Source of the DNA: Daphnia pulex
Lineage: Eukaryota > Arthropoda > Branchiopoda > Diplostraca > Daphniidae
NCBI RefSeq assembly: GCF_021134715.1
Contig: NC_060023.1
Location: 3,286,001-3,350,000, forward strand
Length of the DNA: 64,000 nucleotides
Direction of reading: 5' to 3'
Under the pieces are notes generated by a model that saw nothing but the letters and a program-made list of their open reading frames with translations, was not told the origin of the DNA and did not search any database. Position numbers and translations under genes: made by a program. This document shows positions 22,998 to 33,959 of this stretch, one piece after another. Each line of letters starts with the position of its first letter. Position 1 is the stretch's first letter.

Positions 22998-23870
22998 AAT
23001 TATGAGGGACGGGTTCCAATTTTATGTTTTTACTGTTTTTAAAAAAGGGAAGCCTCAGAAAATGAAAAGCACAGTCGATCTTTCATGACAAAACGTGAAT
23101 TCAACTTTACTTGATAGTGACGGGTTTCAATTTTATGTGTTTTCTATGTTTACGAGGGAAGCTATACTCAGAAAATTAAAAGCACGGTAAATCTTTCATG
23201 ACAAATTTTGAATTCAACTTTACTTGTGAGGGACGGGTTTCAATTTCATGTTTTTACTATATTTACAAGGGAAGCCTTAGAAAATCCAATGCACGACCAA
23301 TCTTTCATGGCAAAACTTGGATTCAACTTTACTTGTGAGGGACGGGTTTCAATTTTATATTTTTACTATGTTTACAAGGGAAGCCAGCCTCAGAAAATTA
23401 AAAGCACTCGGTAAATCTTTCATGACAAAACTTGAATTAAACCTTACTTGTGAGGGACGAGTTTCAATTTCATGTTTTTACTATATTTACAAGGGAAGCC
23501 TTAGAAAATCCAATGCACGACCAATCTTTCATGGCAAAACTTGGATTCAACTTTACTTGTGAGGGACGGGTTTCAATTTTATATTTTTACTATGTTTACA
23601 AGGGAAGCCAGCCTCAGAAAATTAAAAGCACTCGGTAAATCTTTCATGACAAAACTTGAATTAAACCTTACTTGTGAGGGACGAGTTTCAATTTTGTGTT
23701 TTTACTATGTTTACAAGGAAGGCCTCAGAAAGACAAAAGCAGCAGTCAATCTTTCATGACAAAACTTGAATTCAACTTTACGGGACGGGTTTCAATTACA
23801 TGTTTTTACTATGTTTGTAAGGGAAGCCTCAGAAAATCAAGAGCGTAGTCAATCTCTTCAACTGAAATTC
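22998..23870. repeat. Satellite-like tandem array (about 8 units of 105-116 bp)
   Basis: Units share GAGGGACGGGTTTCAATTT, a TTTTTACTATGTTTACAAGG block, AAGCCTCAGAAAAT and AATCTTTCATGACAAAACTT. Unit starts are near 23,002, 23,117, 23,228, 23,337, 23,453, 23,562, 23,677 and 23,782. The pair starting at 23,228 and the pair starting at 23,453 are nearly identical, a 224-bp higher-order dimer. The open frames here (68-81 aa) are by-products of the repeat. Confidence 0.9.
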
Positions 23871-23987
23871 ACAGAAGAACTGTGATCAGAAATTATGGAG
23901 ACAAGTTTAATCTTTGTTTTGAGATTATGTTTTAAATTTATGGGAAAAACCGCTATCTTCATGCTTCGGGCAGCCTATCTCACATGG

Positions 23988-24130
23988 AAACGATGCTCGT
24001 CGATGAGACAGTTGGCGCTGTCTCCACTAGATCACCTAGATCAGGGGTATGGAGAGGAAATGTAAAAATCGCTGAAATATTTACATCTAGCAGAGGCAGT
24101 ACCAACTGGCGGCATCGACGAGCATCGTTT
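23988..24130. mobile_element. Small MITE-like element
   Basis: About 143 bp bounded by inverted repeats of about 38 bp. The left end reads AAACGATGCTCGTCGATG and the right end is its near-complement (CATCGACGAGCATCGTTT), with a second block around AGTTGGCGCTGTCTC. It has no coding capacity. It lies just after the satellite array. Confidence 0.6.
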
Positions 24131-24168
24131 TTAAGCATCCTCTTAGCAAGCTAAGATCGCTAAGACTA

Positions 24169-24194
24169 TAAGATCTGCCTATAGGCAGATCTTA
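24169..24194. repeat. Perfect 26-bp palindrome
   Basis: The sequence is self-complementary across 24,169-24,194 with its centre in TATA. The half-site contains AAGATCTGCC. Weaker symmetry continues outward (AAGACTA / TTAGTCTTT), so a longer cruciform or hairpin is possible. Confidence 0.85.
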
Positions 24195-24402
24195 GTCTTT
24201 CTATTCTTGGTCTACGGTTTTCCATAAGTCTAATAAATTTAAAATGAACTTTGTGTGGGAAATTTTTGGATTCTTGGACTTTAAATATTTTGAAATTTAC
24301 TAAAATTCTTAATGAGTGTGTTAGTTCGTCTGTAACTCACAATTTTTTCAAATATTGAATTTGAAATATCTTTTATATTACAAACTACAGAGACTTTACA
24401 GC

Positions 24403-26930
24403 ATGGAAAGACCAACGCGTTTCCCTTCGGGTAAAAGGATGAAAAACGACGACGCAAATGTGTGCCAGCCTAAGAAAAGAAATGTTCAGCCACAAAGCGA
24501 AACTGACGCTTTTTGCATATTACAAGCAAACATTGACAAAATGTGGGAAATCAACATCGCGCTGGCTACATCGCACGATCCTCGGTTAGACCTGAGCAAA
24601 CATTTTCATTATCTTCTAAAAAATCCGTAACAGATTGGAGATGGCAATCAAAAATTTATGAGATCATTATTGAAAACGATCAAGTGAAAGCCTTAGAAAT
24701 ATTAAGTAGGCGAATGGTCCAAGTTCTTTTGAAATACCTCACTTCTGATGGTCCTGACCTCAACAATAGATTACGACTTTTTCTAAAAGTATTAATGTTG
24801 ACAATTTTTAAACCTATTTTATTTTAACAATGATTTTGTTAGCACTATTTAGAGATTTCCGCAACGGATGACTTTTCTCTTTCAAGAGCTAAAATTCATT
24901 TGAACGTTTTCATTGATAAACTGGGACAGGGAGTCTAGATAATGGAACAATTTCCTGTAAACGTGTTTTCCTCGCCAACTTCTCGCCTAATCAAGTGCAA
25001 GTTACAGCGCCATAGATCATGCACGCATCTGAAACAATATCAAGGAGTTGTTATAGAGGTTGAACCACATTCTCTCATTCAAGAAGTTGAGAAATTTCTC
25101 CTAGTCCATGACTATGCGCGTCTAAGGGACGACGACTTCAACAGTGAAAACAAGGATCTAGTGGAAGCTAGAAATGAGGTAACGAAATACTAAGTTTATA
25201 GACTTAAGTTATTTTTACATCAACAGTTCACATTTTTAAATACATTTAGATGGAAAGGCACATTCAGAGAGGAAATGTTGTTCCTCATCTACTCGCTATT
25301 TTTATCAACGACAAATTGGCTCCCTCTGACAAAAATTGTCTATGGTGTACTTTCTGAATCTGGTATAAAATTTGTAAATTGTTTAAATTCGAAATGTAAG
25401 AACGCTACTTTTTCAAAAGTGGATCAAACTCAGAAAGATGCAATCTGGGACATCATTCATACAATTTCTTACGACCTCTTTACTAGTATGAATACTACTG
25501 AAAAATTGCATCCACCAGTGACAATCCAGAGCCCAAAAGGGAAAGTGCAACTAGCACACGTACTTCCTAGACGGGTAAATCTTCGCGTGTATTTCCACAC
25601 ACCTCGCAAGGAGTACTAATATCTCTTTTTCTTATTTCTTTGTAAGTACTTTCAACTGTGGGTGCACCTAAAGTGCATTCGCATTTTGAAACTTTCCTGG
25701 CTGGGCGTTTGCCCAATTTTGTTACAGCAAAAGATCCGTCCCTGGAGGCAATTAATCTGATACGGATTCTATACGGTATCAGTCGTTTTTGGGGAACGCT
25801 GTACGATGTCGATTACTTCCAACCTATTTTAACCAATGACGGATTTATTCAGAAGCTCTTTACTAGTAAAGTCAACGAATATTTGAAGGTATTTACGGTT
25901 AAATTTTTTTCGTTTATAAACACTGAATAGCATGTTTTATCAGGATTACACATTCATTACAACCGGTGAATTGCCGTTGTGGATTCCACATATAGTCAGC
26001 TCCTGTCCATTTTTGTTTCCTGTGGACACTTTTCCACAACGTTTGACCGTGAGCGCGCATTATTACGGATTCTTGCTGTCTTCAATCCCGAATTTGTTGG
26101 ACCGAGAAGTGCTCATATCACTGCTCAACTGCACGTAAAGCAAAAGAATGTGATCGTGAAATGATTCGGGAAGATTCAAAAGCGATTCTACAGAAATTGA
26201 CCGTAAAAGAGAATGCTGTTCTCGAAATTATGTTCAAAGGAGAGGTGAGTTTTTTTCCAAAAATTTTCACGGAAAATTTTTATTTTTCATTTTATTGTTT
26301 AGTATGGATTTGGGTCGGGTCCGACCAGGGAGTTTTTTTCTCTTCTGAGTCGAGAAATCCAGAGATTTGACCTTTTCCTGTGGCGAGGAGAACGGGTTAC
26401 CTTTGACGTTGATGGTCCGTTACAGACGGTTGACTACGTTCAAAGTACGACTGTATATTCTCATTACCAACAACCCACCGTGATCAAATGAACTCAACGT
26501 CCGGCTGGTCATTTTATCTCGTTGGGAAACTACTTACCAGATGTATAATGGATTCCAGACAAATAATAATGGTTAAAACGATTGCACAAAATGGACTAAT
26601 AAGTTGTATACTTTTTATCTAAAGCTGGGCATATCCTTTAATACCTTATTTTACCGTTGGATTGTTGACGAGGTTCAGCAATGGACATATAAAGAGTTAG
26701 AGCAGATAGATGTCATTCTATCAAAATCCCATGGTTGTTTATTGGATATCGTCAACGAAAATCGTCGTATTGAACAAGATCTGATGTGAGCTCAAGTTAC
26801 GAAGAGGGAGATGTTGCGAAAACTCTCTATGGAAGTAGAATTACTATTCCTTGATTTCACTATTCCTTCTGGGTCATCCATAATAGAACTGAAGAAAGGT
26901 GGAATGAATGAACACGTAACTCAAAAGCCA
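24403..26930 (+). pseudogene. Degenerate, truncated TRIP12-like HECT ubiquitin ligase copy
   Basis: Successive segments match TRIP12/ctrip in order. They are a helical region (24.4-24.9 kb), the RLIKCKLQRH...LKQYQG block (24,980-25,050), the ARLRDDDFNSENKD acidic loop and the AINLIRILYGISRFW segment (25.75 kb). The pre-HECT block GELPLWIPH...CPFLFPVDT (25.96 kb) and the HECT N-lobe (YGFGSGPTREFFSLL, FLWRGE, 26.3 kb) follow. Further N-lobe pieces run to ELKKGG near 26,890. Lesions include a frameshift in the A-run near 24,620, a TGA at 25,355-25,357, a frame change near 25,990-26,050 and stops near 26,490-26,540. The HECT C-lobe with its catalytic Cys is not found. GT-AG introns are retained, so this arose by DNA-level duplication, not retroposition. 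A strongly divergent live gene is less likely. Confidence 0.72.
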
Positions 26931-26949
26931 GGCAAAATGAAAAATTGTT

Positions 26950-28000
26950 TTGGATGGCTTGCGGCAACTTGACCCAACCTCTCCTTTATCAAGGCCATGT
27001 GCTAGAGAGTTAAATGCCTTTAAGGCTGTCTCGTTTTCTTGGAAATTAAGCCTTTGTCCGTTTCTAGAATATTACCCCATACCCTAACTGTCTGGTTACT
27101 TCATGTAGTTCTGCTGCGAACCGATAGGCGGCATTTTTTTAAAAAAGGGTAGACTGTAGTATAAATTATGAAAAAATAACGATAAAAATAGAATTGTTTT
27201 CTCTTTCTAATGATGTATTTGGAACTTTTAAAAAATGTTGTCTTCATGGAGCAATCTCAGTTCAAATATATTTTTTAAATAATTAGCTGATCAAATTTGG
27301 TCTTTCGGATAGAACCCAAATTTCTACCACTTATAGGTGGTAGTATGAAGAACATCTGGTAAAAGAATAAAACTTGTTCCGCAATCGTTTCAAGAGTTAT
27401 GATTTTTTAATTTCGTTTTTATTCCCTATGCCTTTGATGCACGCGCTCCCTTTTCCCGCGGAGGGAAGGAGCGAGGGAGAGGCAGAGGGAGGGATGGGGC
27501 GCACGTACATCATAATTTAAAAATTAACTTAAATGACCTGCGCAGTAATTTAAATGAAAAAACGCGCATAAAATTTGTAAAAAGCGCAAAACTTTAACAT
27601 TTAATTGAATGCTTCTCGTTCATGATAAAAAAAATCCTTTGGTACAATGTTTTTCATGGTTGGAAGAACACGCGATATGAAAATGGAGCAAATCCAATTT
27701 TTTGTGACGAAAAAATTCGAAACTTAGCGGAACGACCCATTCGTTATTCTCGCCAAATTCTGGGTTGATTTCATGTGTCACTAGAAAATATGGAAAATGG
27801 TCCAAAATCGAGTTTTTTTCCTTGAACTATAGTCCGCCTGATGAGTCCCGATGACGCCGGATAACACTTCTACTCCCAAGACAGGGATCGATTCACCGGC
27901 CAACCAAAGGCCTGTATCGTACGCAGTTGGACCACAAAGGGTATACTTTATAATGATACCTCACTTGCTGTGTTTAAACTGTTTTGTAAAAATCAATTAG
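26950..28000. other. Non-coding AT-rich stretch
   Basis: No recognisable coding sequence. A purine-rich run of GAGGGA-like units sits near 27,460-27,500. The left half of an inverted repeat pair lies at about 27,698-27,734. Confidence 0.5.
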
Positions 28001-28961
28001 GAAAAACGGGGTTTTTTTGCCAACCGCGCTTCCGGATGGATGCTATCCCCAGTCGAAACCAAAGTTTCAAATAATACTTGTGCGGGAGGTTTTTTTTACC
28101 ACTCCTGCCAAAGTAAATGTGGTATCTGTCTCTGGATTACAGTACCCCAGTCAAAATTCAAGTACGCCACTTGACGTCGGAGGGGAGGATGCGAGGGTGG
28201 ATGGTCAGAACAACGAGACTACTGGACAATCCTACACCATTCCAGTTTCGAACAACAAAACTTCCTTGCTGACCGATTCAAACACTGGCTCAACATCGAG
28301 GGATTCTTCGAGTTCCTCCCATTCGAGCTCACACTCTCGTTTATCGGCTTTAAGAAGCTCGCGCTCTCGTTTATCGGCTTCAGGAAGCTTGCGCTTGGCA
28401 TCTTCAGCGACTTCAAGGAATACCTTCCGTATATCCGCTCAAAGTGAAAAACCCCAATGAGGTATACAGATTTATAAGGTATTAGTGTGTCATTCTGAAA
28501 AATATTTAGTTTATAGAATCGGGTTGTTGCACAAGGGGAAGGACGCTGGTCTGCTCCAACTTTAATCCAGGGTGGATGCTTCAAAGTAGGAAGGAAAGGA
28601 AAACCAACTAATGGCGGTAGAAATCAAAAATGGCGTCCGTCAAAATCGTGACTCACGGGTGCCATAGAAGAAACGCAGATCTTTTTTTTAAGACCGTTTG
28701 CGTTTCTCTAGCACTTTTCAATGAGTCACAATCGGAACTCAAAGTAAGCCCATTTACATATGGGCCAATCTACTGTCCGGACACTTTAGCCTCGGACAAA
28801 AACCTACCCTTCCCATTATTTTAAAATTAAAAAAAAAAAAAATAGCGTTGTTCCTGGCATCCGAGAAAACCTACGAAAAAATTTTCATTCAAATCGAATG
28901 AAAATTTGACCACTTTTTCCCCTTGCGTTCCGCCAAGTTTCGAATTTTTTCGTCGCAAAAA
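27698..28961. repeat. Inverted repeat pair about 1.2 kb apart
   Basis: About 36 nt at 27,698-27,734 (core GACGAAAAAATTCGAAACTT) is the near-complement of 28,925-28,961 (core AAGTTTCGAATTTTTTCGTC). The right half also forms its own 13-bp hairpin: GTTTCGAATTTTT at 28,937-28,949 against AAAAATTCGAAAC at 28,957-28,969. The interval holds the Ser-rich ORF. It may be a non-autonomous element, but no target duplication was identified. Confidence 0.5.
28017..28460 (+). CDS. Ser-rich ORF of unknown function (up to 147 codons)
   Basis: The open frame from 28,017 runs to TGA at 28,458-28,460. Its second half is dominated by Ser, Arg and Leu, with an internal tandem duplication (SRSRLSA/SHSRLSA, DNA near 28,330-28,395). 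No domain is recognised. It lies about 550 nt upstream of a zinc-knuckle coding fragment on the same strand. It could be part of a decayed gag-like gene or an exon, but coding status is unproven. Confidence 0.25.
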   Translation: MPTALPDGCYPQSKPKFQIILVREVFFTTPAKVNVVSVSGLQYPSQNSSTPLDVGGEDARVDGQNNETTGQSYTIPVSNNKTSLLTDSNTGSTSRDSSSSSHSSSHSRLSALRSSRSRLSASGSLRLASSATSRNTFRISAQSEKPQ

Positions 28962-28999
28962 TTCGAAACTCTTATTCGTTTTTTCGATTTCAATCGAAC

Positions 29000-29100
29000 G
29001 TACATGCTATAAATGCAGTGAAGCTGGACATTTGCATCGAGAGTGTCCCAGCCTCAAGTCCTTGCCTTGCCTTCATTGTTTCGCGATGGGGCACCATTAA
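29000..29100 (+). pseudogene. CCHC zinc-knuckle fragment
   Basis: A short frame encodes CYKCSEAGHLHRECPS followed by CLHCFAMGHH. That is one complete CCHC knuckle (C-x2-C-x4-H-x4-C) and the start of a second, cut by a stop at 29,098-29,100. Such tandem knuckles occur in gag proteins of retroelements and in CNBP-like proteins. With no adjacent intact ORF, a retroelement remnant is most likely. Confidence 0.5.
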
Positions 29101-29239
29101 AGTTGACATTTCGACACACTTTGTGTCAAAATGCTACGATACATTCAGCAACGATGACAAATCAGAGTTCTTAAGGCTGTCTTTGATCGGTGATTAGCCA
29201 TTTCTATGAATTAAGAGGCCCACTTTAAACAGAGTTTGT

Positions 29240-30540
29240 TTTCAGATTTACCAGAAAACTCCGGTTTGGTGTTGACGCCAATTCAAAATGAGTTTGATTA
29301 ATTTGAAAGATTAATCTTACAAAGTTATGCTGATAATTGGGAGGAACACAGTCGTTTCATTGTCAGGCCACTGTCAATTTTGAAACCCGATTACGAACTA
29401 ATGACAGATCTCAGAAAACCAAAAGTGACCCCACTTGCAACAAGTCTACACACCGCCACCCAGCAAGCAGGATGGGGTTTTTCCCATGACCGACTTGAAG
29501 GACAGAAAGAAAAGGAAGGGTGAGAAAGGTGACAGTAAATTTTCTGGTATTAAAATATTAAATTCATTCTTCAAATTAATTTCAAATTTTCAACAGTTGT
29601 CACTGTTGAGAATTTCATCGATTCATTCCTTAAAGCCGACGAAGCAAAACACGGAGCTCTCTACAGAAACGTAACAAAGCAAAAGTTGCCCATTTGGTTT
29701 GTCATGCTGCACCTTTTCAAGAACGTTGCGGAAGGTAGGGAACAGCATCCGCAGTACGTTATTGATCTTCAGTTTTACCTCTTCCTCGTTAACAGCAACA
29801 GCACGTGGTAAAAAACAACAGGTATTCATAATGGGAATGTCTTATCCATTATTCATTTTAAATAGGTACCTACCCAATCTTCGCGAGACTTTTAGGCCAT
29901 TTCTGCATCGCCCAGATGAAATTATACCTGGGATAAACGTGCCTCAAATCTTCCTCGGTCAGCTGATGGGGATTTTCTCCTGCTGGCACATGGAAGATTT
30001 GAACCCCTTCAGCATCAACAAACTTCACTTTAGCAAACCGAAGAATTGGATCGTGTAAGTGTGTTTCTGTCGTGATAGCATGAAAGATGGAATATTTTTT
30101 CTAATATTTTCATTGCATATAGGGTGTCCTACAAGTATACGGAGGATTCGCGGCAGCAATTCCGTGAAAAGTTCCACATTACTACGAGTCTTGCGAAGCT
30201 GCGGACTGGTGCGTTTTATTTAAACGTACCCTTGATGCTCGAGCTATTAATTTCTATTTATCGTTAAAAGGCACAAGGGGATAGCTGTACTGCCTTAAAT
30301 GCTTATAGCTCATAGCCAACCCATACCTTTTCACACTTTGAAACAGTGTGCAGGGGATTATGTTGTTACAACTTGCCCATCATCATACTTTCCATTTCGT
30401 TTTTAATGAGGGCGCCAACGTGGCGGAAGCTAGGAACTTTTGCAGAAAGGAGTGGAAACATTACCGCTACCCACTGAAAAGGTGCATCTGTAAGCTTATT
30501 GCAGGTTATAGAGCCATAGAAAAAAAGTTTAAAAAGGTAG
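29240..30540 (+). pseudogene. Degenerate KDM4-like (JmjN + JmjC) histone demethylase copy
   Basis: In order: a JmjN-like segment (LTPIQNEFD, 29,265-29,410, with TAA at 29,299-29,301), a linker exon (VTVENFIDSFLKAD, 29,597-29,730), then the JmjC core (29,870-30,057). The core has GINVPQIFLG and CWHMEDLNPFSINKLHF, with an Fe(II)-type H-x-E and a cosubstrate-type Asn and Lys. The last JmjC block (30,280-30,510) includes PIPFHTLKQCAGDYVV and, in another frame, FNEGANVAEARNF. Frames change near 30,165 and 30,375. The residue aligned with the third Fe-binding His appears as Glu (FNEG instead of FNHG). KDM4 enzymes demethylate H3K9/K36. This copy should be inactive. Confidence 0.68.
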
Positions 30541-30599
30541 TTGTTTTTCTAGAAACGCGATAGACTGTTTCATCATTTGAATTATTATCAATTTCTTTT

Positions 30600-31128
30600 A
30601 TATTTACAGTTAATTTAGCCTATTGGCTATTATGGCTTTGCGAAATCATTTGGTCGCACGGTTGGCTAAACTGCTGTCCTGTCCAAATGTCTTCAATTGC
30701 TACCTGTAATCGGCTGTAGTGTCTCATCCTATGCTGGAATACTTTGAAGAACAAGTAGTTATGTTTTGATTTTTTCGAAGGGTTCAACACTAATAATCCA
30801 AGAAAGGTATATAATAAATCGAGATAAACTAGTTGTTGTGTTTGTCTTCTTTATTTTAACTTTGACTCGAGGTTCATGATAAATTCTAAGTTCATTTTTT
30901 AAATGTCCCGCGTTATGTCAATTGTCAAAATAATAATATGAAACAATGTTTTTTAGCTTATTTGTCAGCGATGGATGCTACGATTTTAAAGCAAGTAAGT
31001 GTTGGGTTCAAATCCAGTTAAAGACTCAGTCTTAGAAGAATTTCAGATTATGTGTTTTTAACACAAATCTTAACACAGAAGTTGACCTTGTGTGGGGGTT
31101 TAGTGGTTGGCTTCACCCACACCTTCAA
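30600..31128. other. Non-coding AT-rich stretch
   Basis: No gene or recognisable element between the KDM4-like remnant and the element at 31,129. Scattered AT-rich sequence with stops in all frames. Confidence 0.5.
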
Positions 31129-32308
31129 ATTCCGAACTTTTTTAAAGACTTGACTTGAACTTGACTTTAAACAGTCTTATTTAAGTCCGAGTAAAGTCAA
31201 GTTTTGAGCTTAAGTTACAAACTTTCAATCTCAAGTCCGAGTATGATTCCGAACCCAAAAAGGTCACTTTTTTCACTAGACTTAACTTAGATTTTTTATT
31301 TGGCTTAGGAACGCTACTTAACATGAAAGTGGCAACTGAGTCAATAACAGAAGGCCTTACTAGGAATATTTTTCGTCTTGGCAGACGAATTTTAACCTTT
31401 CAAGTCCCGGTAAAAAGGACTTGGAATTTTTATCTATACAGACTTTGATTTCGAATAGAGTGCCACTAATTGAACCAATGGCACTTAAAATACGTGGTAT
31501 TTAAGCCCAATCGTTTCAGCTATGATTTTAAATGGAAATTGATTTTTAATATGCAATTATAAAAATATCTTTGCATTTTTCATTTCACGTTCATTAATTT
31601 TTTTTTGGGGGGGAGAGTTCTTATATAAAAAAAAGATTGGAAAACTGCAGATAGGAACGGATGTGACACAGTATGTGACGAAGGATTGCAAAAAACATTA
31701 AAAAAAATATTAACATGTAAGTAGTTAAAAAAAGTTCAGTGACATAGAATAACATTGCAATCAATACCATGTCGAGAGAAAAAAAATTCCGTTTTGTTTG
31801 AAAGATTAGAAAAAGTCCTGAAAAATCTAATGTTTATAATGTAGAGATTATTTTTAATAGTTACTCAGTACCAAAAAAAAACCTCATACAAAATATTTCT
31901 CATAACATGCCTAATATTACAAGCAATAAGAAGCTAATTCATTATTATCACTTTCTCTAGATAAATGGTCCAAATCCTCAGTTTAATTACCCATATCCTA
32001 TAAGAATTCATCAATTACGTAATTACAATAATCGGCCATTGTGTAAACAAACACAACGCCACTGCCAATTTTTACCGCAAACTTAGTGAACTTAAGCCCG
32101 TAATTCAGTTTCAAGGCACCTAAAAGGTACCTTGAGATTTGAGAGACTTAATTTAGTTTTAGTGCTCGACTTTTTAGTTTTCAAGTACAAGTGTATTACT
32201 TGACTTGAAAATTTTTGGTTCGGAATTCAACTTCGGTTAAATGTTTCAAGTCAAGTAGGGAAAACGCCTAAGTCAAGTCCAAGTCAAGTCTAAGTCGATG
32301 TTCGGAAT
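31129..32308. mobile_element. 1.18-kb non-autonomous DNA element with imperfect TIRs
   Basis: The left end starts ATTCCGAAC and continues with repeated GACTTGACTTGAACTTGACTT. The right end carries AAGTCAAGTCCAAGTCAAG and finishes GTTCGGAAT, its near-complement. A second inverted pair lies inside (ATTCCGAACCCAAAAAG near 31,246 against TTTTTGGTTCGGAAT near 32,213). No ORF of note lies between. Flanks do not show a clear target-site duplication. Confidence 0.6.
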
Positions 32309-33950
32309 ACGATACCTGATTTGAAATAAAGGGCACTCTGCCTTTAAAGGGGGATTATGGGGAGAATCATTAGCCAAAGGTTGTTTTTAGTTGGGACATA
32401 TTAGTCCTTTTCTACTTAGGATAAATATATCCGTAAAAAACGCGGATATATTTGTCTTGAGCGGGGTTCCTGGACATTATTTTCCGTAAAAAAGTGGACA
32501 TATTTCTGTGGGAGTGAGTGTCCATAAACAACATCTCACTTTTATTTTAGAATTCTCACCCCTCCGTCACAAGCCTTCACAAAAGTTAACTTCAAACTTC
32601 CCCCTTAGATCGACGTAATTTTTTATGCTCTTCCAATACATAGAAAAATATTGCAAAAACGAATTCTTACCCTTTTAACCCGCAAGTTTAATCAAGCAAG
32701 ATTTGTAAGTGCTTCTCTACCCTTTCTTAAATTTTTGTGAATTCCCTAGACTCCCCCCTCTGGCCATCCCACACCAGTTTTGACCGTCACATACAGTGGG
32801 TACCGAAAATATCCGTACGTCTGAGAGGATCAGTAGGGAAAACGCGTTTTTCGAAACGCTCCCATTAATATAATTCTCGGTGGAATTCAATAAAAATTTT
32901 TTCTCACGTTAATATTAGGGTGAAGTTTCATGTGATTTTTTGGGGAATTTTCAGTTCCCATATCCCAAAATCTTTACCCTTTCTCATTCTTCCTCTTCTG
33001 TCCAAGGTAAGAAAGACATTTTGGGATATGGCAACATTGGTGATGGGTAATCGTTTGACGTCGTTTATGGGCAGCCCCTTTGGTGGTCAGCTGCTTTGCC
33101 AGCTCACTCAGACAATCACGTCCTCTCTTACTGAGCAGTCTTTTACTTTAAGATTTCAATTGTTTCCGAGTTGAAATGAGCATTCAGCAATTAAAAAAAA
33201 ATGCTTTGCCATCAATAGATGTAGATAGGATAGTCTGTTGGCAAACGCAAATTTCAACGTAAATTTCATTGGAGCTTTCAAGAGTTTGCATTTCCAAAAA
33301 TTTTTGAAAACTGGGAAGATTGTTATTAAAATGAATTTTTTCACAAAAAAACCCAAAATCAAGATGAGGTGTACCATTGTTTGAGGAGGGTTCCAATATA
33401 AAGATCAACCTGGAAATGCCGAACAGTCAATCAGATCATCCAGTTCGAGTGGCGATTGCAATTTTGAATAAAAATGGCGAAAAGTTTTCCTGCAACAAAT
33501 GCTATTAATATATGCTATTATAATATGCTATTAATCAGGTCAAGAAATAGCTGCTATCAAGGTAGCTAGACGTCGCAGTGCGATGAATTAACTTGCAAAA
33601 TCAAGTGTCTTTATTGATGGATCGAAAGAACAAGGAGAACAAGGAGAAAATCAAGAAAACTCTAACATATTACCGGGTAAAAATAACACAATAAAGCAAC
33701 AAACAAAAAAAAACTAAACATTAGGGGAGGTGAACATTACTTCTTCTCTTGTCAACTCTTGAACTCTTAAAGAAAACAAAGATTCAATTCCCAACAACAA
33801 TCAATCTTGAGCAATAATGAAAAAACAAAAAAATTATTGGGCGACAATCTCGAGAAATTACAGTGTGATGAAGGAATACAAGGGTGAAAAATGAAGAAAT
33901 TCTTTTCGTGGTCGTTACTTCAGGACAGATCCATTTAATCCATTAAATGG
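32309..33950. other. Non-coding stretch between the 31-32 kb element and the FEM-1-like copy
   Basis: AT-rich. One ORF at 32,920-33,174 and antisense frames at 33,156-33,408 show no recognisable domain. Nothing else is supported. Confidence 0.45.
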
Positions 33951-33959
33951 ATAAGAAGC

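Noticed and set aside
22998..23870. CRISPR-like appearance of the repeat array
   Set aside because: Units are about 110 bp, similar along their whole length, with no unique spacers. The context is eukaryotic, so it is a satellite.
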